Shown here piece by piece: positions 45,901-54,979 of a stretch of DNA of 64,000 nt. This stretch comes from Phaeobacter sp. A36a-5a (GTDB lineage: Bacteria; Pseudomonadota; Alphaproteobacteria; Rhodobacterales; Rhodobacteraceae): positions 248,001 to 312,000 of the forward strand of contig NZ_JBBLYU010000004.1 in the NCBI RefSeq assembly GCF_037911135.1. The letters are read 5' to 3'. A program made the position numbers and the translations under genes. Numbering within the stretch: the stretch's first letter is position 1; every line of letters starts with the position of its first letter. Below the pieces are notes generated by a model. That model was not told the DNA's origin and ran no database searches. It saw only the letters and a program-made list of their open reading frames with translations.

Positions 45901-46074
45901 CGCTGCATCCGCGCCCTGCGACCGGGCGTCCCGGTTGTCTACACGTCGGGCTACATCGGTTTCACCGCCGCCGAGATGGGCCCGGTTGAGGCCCCGCTCC
46001 TGCAGAAACCTTCGCACCCGCACGATCTGGCAGCCACCGTGGCAGCCGCACTGGGGCGGGGCGCCACCGCCTGA
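42928..46074 (+). CDS. Hybrid sensor histidine kinase with two solute-binding-protein sensor domains
   Basis: This 1048-residue protein starts with a signal peptide (cleavage near VWSQQ). Two family 3 solute-binding domains follow (about 28-250 and 255-480; second begins VLRVGVRHAPPYQVIEPDG). One transmembrane helix lies at about 484-505. The cytoplasmic part has a PAS domain (about 527-640), HisKA with His674 in GGIAHDFNNLL, HATPase (VLNSRD as N-box, DNGPGMDEATV, GTGLGLSMVYG) and a C-terminal receiver with Asp978 in LLLTDVVMPG. It senses a periplasmic small ligand, perhaps an amino acid. The output regulator is probably the divergent receiver protein. Confidence 0.94.
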   Translation: MIRQVWRGVALLAVLAIAPPVWSQQAPEPFRIGVLPIPPFAQLDPDAQANGFLVELAEEIAGELGTGITLVPLSTSREFVESQATGRTDMIAGIAQLPALRDTNVFSRSISRETLRPMVRIAQAQSLSTTSLSGRRVGIVPPAVGSEQQAFLARNTAVEFESPEAAIMALLSERVDAVLIPEPVAFNIAKLASVDGRVSFLNPPLRQFERFIALHQSRADLLPDIEAALDRIEGDRRLDNLLRKYFLDIPLPAPEVLRVGVRHAPPYQVIEPDGSFSGFGIETLRDLAGRTGLKLAFHSISDDDWRRGPQSDTYDILPAASITTERSARMDFAHPILATDQSVFTRPADAAELRRPEDLQGRRIGLRSDNAAAIALATANGWTIVAMAEARDLLAALQDRRIDAVIYQSDTLPLAAARWGDPESITEALPALLTTERAAALRFGLGEIRDKLDLALPQYLVSADYAELRRQYFEPAVFWTSDRLALLGYGLVGGVLGLLGILGTGQLRARRRTAAEKARQAAEVAEIRDELETVLNAATSGIVALDRDGQIIRINRRARRMLGGVSQPVPFAWPQDIYFLDSESNTPLEDSADPIRRARSGHVLTGETHLLRRHADSEDYRYVRVTSAVLDNEEHGISLVLVIDDISREERNRLASERKNRLDALGQLTGGIAHDFNNLLASMLYAVELARNSETPDSRARFLNVAAGAIDKGRALTARLLAFAKRQPGLAMAKPVDEVFADFEELIGSMIEERIQLACDPVDPGLRVYCDPAQLETALMNLVLNSRDAILHSGRGDRITLTARAVLSTDDDLDADQRDHDNSAAPGSEPGIYRYVELSVTDNGPGMDEATVARCTDPFFTTKGSVAGTGLGLSMVYGFARNANGDLRIYSEPGIGTTVQMILPRGTEQGEREAPVSDGAAIRGNGETILLAEDEPELLSMMSGVLEELGYQVLATSSAQQALDLAGREASIDLLLTDVVMPGSISGFELARCIRALRPGVPVVYTSGYIGFTAAEMGPVEAPLLQKPSHPHDLAATVAAALGRGATA

Positions 46075-46138
46075 GTGCCCGCGCCAGCTAAGCACCACCC
46101 GGCGCTCGATCCCGACACGCATAGGTCTGTCATAAGCT

Positions 46139-46166
46139 GAGGCAGGCAACCACCGCTGCCTGCCTC
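46139..46166. terminator. Stem-loop between convergent kinase and copA genes
   Basis: GAGGCAGGCA, 8-base loop, TGCCTGCCTC: a perfect 10-bp stem. T-runs are weak on both sides, so efficiency is uncertain. Confidence 0.5.
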
Positions 46167-46236
46167 ATTGGATCGCAGTTGATCTACATTTGCCGCGCCT
46201 GATCTGGCCGCTCATGCCCGTGGCGTTGAGCTGGCG

Positions 46237-48741
<2,505 letters not shown>

Positions 48742-48771
48742 GACAACACCAATAAACTCTATGTTGCTGCT

Positions 48772-48802
48772 GATGTAGGGTCTCCAGCGACTGGAAGGTC
48801 AA
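48772..48802 (-). promoter_or_regulatory. CueR/HmrR-type promoter of copA
   Basis: On the minus strand a -35 TTGACC and a -10 TACATC are 19 bases apart, the overlong spacing characteristic of MerR-family promoters. The spacer and -35 contain the dyad CCTTCCAG-TCG-CTGGAGACC, close to CueR/HmrR operators. The -10 ends 31 bases before the copA start. Confidence 0.78.
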
Positions 48803-48940
48803 TACCAGAGTTGCAGTTTTTCGCCCTCACCGGCAATACGCGCCAAGCGGCACTGGCCCGCCGGTGCAGACACCTTCCCCCTTAACCGCACCAGCCAAGG
48901 GTCTGGCCGGAGCGGTCTGTTCTGCTGCGGACGTGTTTCG

Positions 48941-50323
48941 TCATCTGACACGCAGCCAGGTCTTCATACCGGCGGCCTGATGCGAAAGCATGTGACAATG
49001 CAGCAGCCAGTCGCCCGGATTATCCGCGATAAAGGCGATTTCGCGGGTTTCCTGACGTGCCATCAGCAGCGTGTCCTTCAGCGGACCGAAACCTCCGTCT
49101 GGCAGCACCTCCTGGAAATGTGTGCCATGCAGATGGATCGCATGGGGAAAGGCGGTGTTGTTCTGGATAGGGATCCGGATGATTTCGCCTCTCTCGGCTG
49201 TCACCATCGGTTCGGCCGGCAACCCTGCCTCGCCATTGAATGTCCAGATCTGCCCGGCCGCGACCAGCTCGCGCGATGTCAGCAGTTCCCCCTTGTAACG
49301 GCCCTGGCGCAGACCGCCCATCGCGCCTCCCTCCATGACCAAAGGGACACTGCGCGCCTCTGTCAGACTGTCCAGCCGTGTGACCGGATTGTCCGGCAAT
49401 GCCACAACCGCGCCGCGCGCAGCGTCGGCATGACGGCCGCTTACGTCGATCTCCTGCAACAGATAACCGGTCTCGCCTTCATGGAGAACGATCTGGACGT
49501 TCTCACCCGGTGCCGCCGAAACATCCGCGATGATATCCAGCCGTTCCGCCGGCCCCAGAACCATGATGCCGGGATCCTCGGGGGTTTGCAGCGGCATCCC
49601 GTCGCGGGCGACAATCCTGCCGGTCACGCCACGCAGCGATACCGCCATGATCCTGTCCGTCGCCACATTGACGAGCCGCAGCCTGAGGCGCTGATTTTGC
49701 TGAACCTCAGAGACCTGCGGCGTCAAGGCGGCATGGATGAAATTGCCCAGCCGCCCCGCGTGGGTCCAATCGTGCATCGCGCCGAAATCATCGGTGATCT
49801 GCGCCGTCTCGCTCAGACGCCAGTCATCAAGGACAACCACGATATCCTGGTCAATATCCGGGGCGTCGGCCTCATCGACAATCAACACGCCGTAGAGCCC
49901 CCGCGCCACCTGTTCGGTCGACTGATTGTGCGAATGATACCAATAGGTCCCCGCATCCCTCATCGGAAATTCATAGAGAAACCCATCGCCGGGCAGGACG
50001 GCATCCTGTGTCATCCCGGGCACGCCATCCATGGCATTGGGAACCCGCAGCCCATGCCAATGTACGGCTGTTGGCTGCGGCAGGCTGTTGGTCAGGCGGA
50101 CCTGCAGCAGCTCGTCCTGGCGGGCACGGATGAGGGGGCCGGGCACGGTGCCATCAAACCCCCAGACTTCTGTCTCCGGGTGGTCGCCAAATTCTGGCGG
50201 CACCAGCTGCACGCGGCTTGGTCTCGCTTCAAGAAGGCGCGGCGCGGCAGCCGCAGCGCTGGTTCGTGGCCAAAGCGCCATGGCACTGGCGCCCCCCAGG
50301 AATTGTCGGCGGTTAAGGATCAT
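48941..50323 (-). CDS. Multicopper oxidase with Tat signal
   Basis: I start at the ATG ending at 50323 (MILNRRQFLGGASAMALW), preceded by AGGAGAG; an earlier in-frame ATG at 50371 lacks that support. The NRRQFLGG leader marks Tat export. The 460-residue enzyme has the copper ligands in HWHGLRVPN, YWYHSHNQS, HAIHLHGTHF and HCHMLSHQAAGM: three trinuclear pairs plus the type 1 Cys, His and a Met. It likely oxidises Cu(I) or another one-electron donor in the periplasm. The two cytochrome genes before it suggest linkage to electron transfer. Confidence 0.93.
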   Translation of the reverse strand: MILNRRQFLGGASAMALWPRTSAAAAAPRLLEARPSRVQLVPPEFGDHPETEVWGFDGTVPGPLIRARQDELLQVRLTNSLPQPTAVHWHGLRVPNAMDGVPGMTQDAVLPGDGFLYEFPMRDAGTYWYHSHNQSTEQVARGLYGVLIVDEADAPDIDQDIVVVLDDWRLSETAQITDDFGAMHDWTHAGRLGNFIHAALTPQVSEVQQNQRLRLRLVNVATDRIMAVSLRGVTGRIVARDGMPLQTPEDPGIMVLGPAERLDIIADVSAAPGENVQIVLHEGETGYLLQEIDVSGRHADAARGAVVALPDNPVTRLDSLTEARSVPLVMEGGAMGGLRQGRYKGELLTSRELVAAGQIWTFNGEAGLPAEPMVTAERGEIIRIPIQNNTAFPHAIHLHGTHFQEVLPDGGFGPLKDTLLMARQETREIAFIADNPGDWLLHCHMLSHQAAGMKTWLRVR

Positions 50324-50367
50324 ACCGTCTCTCCTTCTGTCTCTGGAACTGCTGTTCGGCGCGCTCA

Positions 50368-51258
50368 TCACGCACCGGGCTGGTCATCAAGCAGGTAGGT
50401 CGCCATGGCCCTGCGGTCCGTGTCGGTCAGGAATGCGGTTCCATATAGGACAACTTCGCCCATCGTCCCGCCAAAGACGTCGCCATCCGGCATCACCCCC
50501 GTACCAAGGGCATAGGCCAGGCTGTCGACGCTCCAACCGCGTGCCAGAAGAGATGGGGGATCAATGGCAGGCGCCTTTCCTCCCCCCGGCAAGACATCAT
50601 TGCCCTTGAAACGTGCGGTGCCCGTCTTCCGCGCGCCGAGCAGATTGCGGCCCGTATGACAGGCGCCACAATGCGCGGCCCCCTCGACCAGCAGTCGACC
50701 ACGTGACCAGAGATCATCCTTTCCGGCGACCGGATCTGTCCGCGGCGGTTCAAGAAACGCCAGACGCCAGAGCTTCAGCCCCCATCGCTGGTCGAAGGGA
50801 AACGCCATTTCCGGCGGCCTCGATGGCTGCGCCACCGGGGGAACGGTCTGAAATGCCGCCCAGAGATCGGCAATATCCTGATCGGAGAAATTGCCGTAGA
50901 ACGGGTAGGGAAACGCCGGATAATAGGGCTGCCCCTCCGGAGACACGCCTTGGCGAACAGCCTTGGCAAAGGCGTCGACCGTCCAGCTGCCCAGCCCATG
51001 AACGCGATCCGACGTGAGGTTGGGCGCGTAGAGATCCCCGAACGGCGTTTCGATCTTCGCCCCACCCGCAAGCGCTGCGCCACCGTTGGAAAAATCTGTA
51101 TGGCACGCGATACATCCCGACGCCCTTGCCAGATAGGCTCCGCGGGCGACATCGCCGTCCAGATCAAGCGCACTCGGCCTCGTGCCGATCGGCCAGGCCG
51201 CCACCGCGGCAAGCCCGGCCGACACCGTCACCGAGGCGGCAAGGAGATAACGAAACAT
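50368..51258 (-). CDS. Di-haem c-type cytochrome
   Basis: This 296-residue protein has an N-terminal hydrophobic signal/anchor (about 5-24) and two haem c motifs, CIACH at 49-53 and CGACH near residue 200, with likely axial Met residues in GVMPDGDVFGG and similar segments. It resembles the cytochrome subunits of periplasmic dehydrogenases (Nxr/AdhB-like two-domain cytochrome c). It is read just before the multicopper oxidase and may carry electrons to or from it. Confidence 0.92.
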   Translation of the reverse strand: MFRYLLAASVTVSAGLAAVAAWPIGTRPSALDLDGDVARGAYLARASGCIACHTDFSNGGAALAGGAKIETPFGDLYAPNLTSDRVHGLGSWTVDAFAKAVRQGVSPEGQPYYPAFPYPFYGNFSDQDIADLWAAFQTVPPVAQPSRPPEMAFPFDQRWGLKLWRLAFLEPPRTDPVAGKDDLWSRGRLLVEGAAHCGACHTGRNLLGARKTGTARFKGNDVLPGGGKAPAIDPPSLLARGWSVDSLAYALGTGVMPDGDVFGGTMGEVVLYGTAFLTDTDRRAMATYLLDDQPGA

Positions 51259-51271
51259 ATGTCTCCCCCTC

Positions 51272-51853
51272 TCACTCTTTACGAAAACGGGTGTGACAGG
51301 CCGAACAGGTTTGGCTCAGCATGGTGAAGACAGCATCGGCAGGCATCTGCTGCAGGGCCTCGGCGCTTCGCGGTCCCCCCATCGTCTGACCGCCCATCAT
51401 GCCTCCTGCTCCCATCGCAGTGGCCCCCATCATCGCCCCGCTCGACATCATTCCCGTCCCCTCGGCACCGGCCATCATCAAGCCGTTCTCGGCCGCCAGA
51501 GCCAGACCTTGGGAATAGGTCTCCAATCGCAGTGCTAGATCGGCAAACCCCTCCCAATCGGCCCAAATCTCGGGTTTGGCGTCTGAGGGATGCCCGTCGG
51601 TTCCCTTGGGAAACAGCCCCGTCAGGACCTCCCCTGCGTGGGTCTGAATTGTCTGCGCCTCTTCGCGAACCACCGCAGCATCATAGGGCGTCTGCCCCTG
51701 CATCATCGGCGCCAGCAGCTTCATGCTGGCTTTCATGGCATCCATGCCATCCATTCGTTCTTTTACAACGCCTGTGGCGCCGCTATGCGCATAGGCAGCC
51801 ACGGAAATGAGCGACGCCAATGCAGCGCCGGTAAGCAGTTTGGAACATGTCAT
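51272..51853 (-). CDS. Cytochrome c' family protein with methionine-rich insertion
   Basis: I start at the ATG ending at 51853 (MTCSKLLTGAALASLIS), giving a signal peptide cleaved near AYAHS and 193 residues. A single C-terminal haem motif CSACHTRFRKE identifies a class II cytochrome (c' type), a four-helix bundle. Unusually, between helices 3 and 4 there is a stretch of about 40 residues with ten methionines (GLMMAGAEG, GMMSSGAMMGATAMG, GGMMGGQTMGG). Met-rich loops bind Cu(I) in several periplasmic copper proteins. It lies 13 bases before the di-haem cytochrome gene in the copper operon. Confidence 0.9.
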   Translation of the reverse strand: MTCSKLLTGAALASLISVAAYAHSGATGVVKERMDGMDAMKASMKLLAPMMQGQTPYDAAVVREEAQTIQTHAGEVLTGLFPKGTDGHPSDAKPEIWADWEGFADLALRLETYSQGLALAAENGLMMAGAEGTGMMSSGAMMGATAMGAGGMMGGQTMGGPRSAEALQQMPADAVFTMLSQTCSACHTRFRKE

Positions 51854-51906
51854 CTTGTTTTCCCGATTGAGGTCCAGAATGCGCGTCACATGCGCAGGAT
51901 CAGTCT

Positions 51907-52296
51907 TCAGGACCGGCCACGCGGCGGCGGTGGTTCAAACCCGGTGATGGCCAGCGGTCGCAGCAGCATCAACGGCAGATCAGGACGAAAGTTCCGCGGA
52001 TCGGGCTGCATCGACGGCCAGCGGCCCAACAGAACCGCAACCCCACCACAAAGCGAGCTGCCATGACAATGATCCGCAGGGCGGCTACCCGCCACATCTT
52101 GATCCATGTCCTGAACCGAGACCGCGATCTGCGCCTCCCCGCTGGCACCATGGGCCTCTGCCCGATTTGCCGACAGGACAAGCGCCGCTATCAGCAGGCA
52201 GGCCGCCAGCACCACGGAGCCGATTGCCGATCTGGCCCCGGTTGCAACTCCGGCTCCGGTTTCTACTCTGGAAAAGAGGCACAAGGCTCCGTTCAT
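51907..52296 (-). CDS. Small exported protein of unknown function in the copper operon
   Basis: I start at the ATG ending at 52296 (MNGALCLFSRVETGAG). The 129-residue product has one hydrophobic segment (about 24-45: SVVLAACLLIAALVLSAN) ending AEAHG, a likely signal-peptide site or anchor. After it come DHCHGSSLCGG, a Cys/His cluster that could bind metal, and a Pro-rich tail. I do not recognise a named family. It is the first gene of the run ending at the multicopper oxidase, with 53 bases to the next. Confidence 0.65.
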   Translation of the reverse strand: MNGALCLFSRVETGAGVATGARSAIGSVVLAACLLIAALVLSANRAEAHGASGEAQIAVSVQDMDQDVAGSRPADHCHGSSLCGGVAVLLGRWPSMQPDPRNFRPDLPLMLLRPLAITGFEPPPPRGRS

Positions 52297-52907
52297 CCCA
52301 TTGTCGCGGCCAGGTTCAGCGGCTGAAACAAAGATGCCCGCCCCCGCCGTTGCGGTCAAGCGGGCTTGCGGCGGGGTTTTCCGCGCTGAAGTGTACCGCT
52401 TTGGTTTGGTGCGCCTCGTTTCATGACTGGTATGATGGCTGTAGGCGCTGGGACGCTATTTTACTTCGGTATTGCATCCAGTGCCTGTGCCTGAACGCGA
52501 AGATCCCCGCCGGAGCGAGGTTTAAGGTTGTGATATTTCATCGATGCGTTGGTTGCGGGAGCAGGATTTGGACACTGTTTCATTCAAGCCCGATAACTTA
52601 CGACTGCGTCGCCACCCGCCATCCGTTGCAAGCGTAGTCTAATTATCTCGTACGTCCGCTGTGCGCAGAAAGCTGACTTTGCAAAGTCTCGGGGGCTGGC
52701 AGTCGGACGGCGATCCCATGCTGCACGAGCAATGAAAGGAGCAGACCTTCGCTGCAGGTGCAGCCACCAACCATCATCGAACGGAAGGGATGCGGGACAA
52801 AGCGCCTTTTCGCAGCGGCTGCGCCAATGACTGCTCTTGAACACTAGGGCTCGTCAAAGATCCAATAGTTCTTGCGTATCGGCCCTACGGGAGTGTTATT
52901 GGTCGAC
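52297..52907. other. Non-coding stretch at the edge of the copper operon and the variable region
   Basis: These 611 bases include the promoter side of the copper operon and a C/G-rich hairpin near 52350-52378 followed by TTTT. Short frames exist but none has family features. From about 52640 the sequence resembles the patch at 57440-57760 (shared CAGAAAGCTG, TGCAAAGT, GAAGGGATGCGG and GTCCGCT words), suggesting a degenerate repeat family. No gene is supported. Confidence 0.55.
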
Positions 52908-53963
52908 ATGCTTCTATATATTTTTCTTGGATTTCTCATCGGGTTTGTACTTTCTCTGCGGTTTATTCGAAACCCGCGCAAAGCTCTCAACTGGGGAGTA
53001 ATATTGGGTGTCGTCCCTTTGGTTTTGCTGCTGGGACCAGCCAATGCTCCTATGCAGGGCATTGGCTCGGTTCTGAACTTTGCTTTCTTCGCGCTTGGAC
53101 CCATCATGCTAGTTCCATTTGTGGCAAGCAGCGCTGCACTCGGCATGGCTGGCGCTTCGATTGTGTTGTGGATCGGGCACCAGCGACTAAGGTGGGCCTC
53201 GCGGGCAACTGGGGTTGCAATCCTGGGGCTGACAGCATCAGCAACACTTTTGCCAGTCGCGCAGCGTGAATTAGCAAAGCGCCATTTAGTTGAGGATCAA
53301 GATGTTCGGGCGGCAGAAATCATCCGCGCGGATTTCACGGGCACCTTGGCAGAGCATCAGGTTGCTTTTCCAGCGAGTCCTCGCCTCCGCGTATTCGACG
53401 ACTGTGCGCCGGATGTTCAAGCTGGGCTATTCGGATGCTCAACAAACCTAACCAACCCCGTTTCCGGTTTCACCAAGCCAAACGACGTACTCCTGCATGA
53501 ACGTCGCGACCCTATCAATTTTCGAACCATCAGAGTTTCACCTGTAGAGCATGACTGTCGCCTAGGAAACGACTACTGCCTCACACAAGAAAAAGTGGAT
53601 CATTGGTGTCGCGAAATCCGCCCAGATCAGGCCGATAGTATCTGGTGCCGCGACATGCCGACGATGCAATTTGAACTACGTAGAGATGCGACGTCTGGCC
53701 CATCTGACCGAGACGAACCGGAACTGACCGCACAATACTCTGACACTGCGCTCGGGCCTGGACGGGTCACATGTTTCTATAGCCCCGACCCGGCCGAAAC
53801 TGACAGGCAAGGCGTAACCTGCCGTCTTGTTTTCGAGTTAGCGAATAGAGTAAGCGCCACCCTAGGCGTTCGCCGTGAGCAAATAACTGCAGGCGATCCG
53901 GAATTGATTAAAACGATTGAGTTGATCCCTGATTACTGGGCAAGTTTGACGGAAACTCGCTAG
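52908..53963 (+). CDS. Membrane protein of unknown function with Cys-rich exported domain
   Basis: I use ATG 52908; upstream GTG 52893 and TTG 52899 are in frame and cannot be excluded. The 351-residue product has four hydrophobic segments (about 2-18, 29-46, 53-90 as one or two, 98-115) and then a roughly 235-residue soluble part with eight cysteines (DDCAPD, FGCSTN, HDCRLGNDYC, HWCREI, IWCRD, VTCFYS, VTCRL). Even cysteine number suggests disulfides in the periplasm. I do not recognise a family. Base composition is less GC-rich than neighbouring operons, as in the helicase genes, so acquisition by transfer is plausible. Confidence 0.75.
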   Translation: MLLYIFLGFLIGFVLSLRFIRNPRKALNWGVILGVVPLVLLLGPANAPMQGIGSVLNFAFFALGPIMLVPFVASSAALGMAGASIVLWIGHQRLRWASRATGVAILGLTASATLLPVAQRELAKRHLVEDQDVRAAEIIRADFTGTLAEHQVAFPASPRLRVFDDCAPDVQAGLFGCSTNLTNPVSGFTKPNDVLLHERRDPINFRTIRVSPVEHDCRLGNDYCLTQEKVDHWCREIRPDQADSIWCRDMPTMQFELRRDATSGPSDRDEPELTAQYSDTALGPGRVTCFYSPDPAETDRQGVTCRLVFELANRVSATLGVRREQITAGDPELIKTIELIPDYWASLTETR

Positions 53964-54295
53964 CGGACCTTTGTTGGGTCTGCAGCATCGGGAAATTTTG
54001 TTGGGTCTGCAGCATCGGGAAATATGGGCTCAGAGCCGCTTTGCGGCGATGCGGCGACAGGATTGGCGCGAAACTTCACCAAGATGCTTCTTCCAGACGA
54101 CGCCAGGCAGCCCAAAGCGGACAAGAGGGCGCATCCGGCTCTGACGAAAGCGGACCTTCGCAGGGATTTCACCTACGACAGGTGGGCGGGACAGAGCGGA
54201 CATTTTCCAAGGTTGCGAAAACCCTCAACTTGTGGCCATTTTCTTTGCACGAGTGGCGGCAGACTGACTTGAAGCGAAGGACAGGAAGCCTGAAC
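53964..54295. other. Non-coding gap with tandem repeat and repeated heptamers
   Basis: These 332 bases hold the 27-bp tandem duplication (53970-54023) and four copies of AGCGGAC (the first at 53962-53968 just overlapping the end of the previous gene, then 54116, 54149 and 54195). A 70-codon minus-strand frame spans the duplication but lacks a clear ribosome binding site. I see no gene. Confidence 0.55.
53970..54023. repeat. Exact 27-bp tandem duplication
   Basis: The unit TTTGTTGGGTCTGCAGCATC plus GGGAAAT occurs twice head to tail (53970-53996, 53997-54023) with no mismatch, starting 7 bases after the preceding stop codon. Confidence 0.85.
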
Positions 54296-54979
54296 TTATG
54301 TGTTCACTGCGAAGGTCATATGCAATTCATAGGCATCGGGTTCCGTGATGGCTCTAACTCGATAGGGCGCGGGGTGCTTGAGGAGACCTTCTACGACCGG
54401 TAGCTGGTCTGGATAAAAATTTTTGAAGATGAAACGAGAAAACGAATTCCAACACATCGAAAGGGCTACGGGGATCCTTGATGATGACGGGCCAATATGG
54501 ACATGGTTCGTGGGGTGACCATCTCCGGCATTTTTGGGATCGAGTTCAAATCTGAAAGGGGCTCGAATACACAGGCGAGCCTTTAGTTCGGCCGATGGAA
54601 GCTCCTCAATGAAATCTTCTAAAGGATATAGCTCCTCACCAACTTCGAGTTCTGACTTTTCGAAGCGGACTGGGCATGGAATGTAGTAGAAGCGACTCTC
54701 TATGATCTCGGATCCGTCGAACTGCGCAGAAACTTGAATTAGCCCACCATCCATAAGCAGAATTGAAAAATCGTTGCAGCGAAGGCACTCAAGATACTCC
54801 TGCAGGTCTAGATCGTTAACCCGTCTATAAGTCCGAACGCGACTGGTGGCCCAGTTGACAGAAAAGTGGTTATTCCCTAGAGGGCGAGCGACATGGGAAG
54901 ATATGTTAAGGGCAATACCTTCCTGGAGGCAATGCGCGCAAAAATCATCTAAACATCTGGAAAATGTTGTCGCACTCAT
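54296..54979 (-). CDS. DUF2290 family protein, coupled to a helicase
   Basis: This 227-residue protein matches the DUF2290 pattern as I recall it: an N-terminal FSRCLDDFCAHCLQEGIAL region, then SVNWATSRVRTYRRV, a strand with ILLMDGGLIQVSAQFD, FRFELDPKNAG followed by HPTNHVHIG, and SRIPVALSMCWNSFSRFIFK near the C-terminus. No catalytic motif is evident and the fold is unknown to me. Its start overlaps the helicase stop by ATGA, so the two are made together and probably act together. Composition is less GC-rich than the surrounding core genes. Confidence 0.82.
   Translation of the reverse strand: MSATTFSRCLDDFCAHCLQEGIALNISSHVARPLGNNHFSVNWATSRVRTYRRVNDLDLQEYLECLRCNDFSILLMDGGLIQVSAQFDGSEIIESRFYYIPCPVRFEKSELEVGEELYPLEDFIEELPSAELKARLCIRAPFRFELDPKNAGDGHPTNHVHIGPSSSRIPVALSMCWNSFSRFIFKNFYPDQLPVVEGLLKHPAPYRVRAITEPDAYELHMTFAVNT

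Noticed and set aside
52584-52844. 86-codon minus-strand frame next to the membrane orphan
   Set aside because: Lies in a patch resembling non-coding sequence at 57.4-57.8 kb and shows no protein features.
53960-54172. 70-codon minus-strand frame spanning the 27-bp duplication
   Set aside because: No clear ribosome binding site or family; the duplication alone explains its repeated FPDAADPTK.
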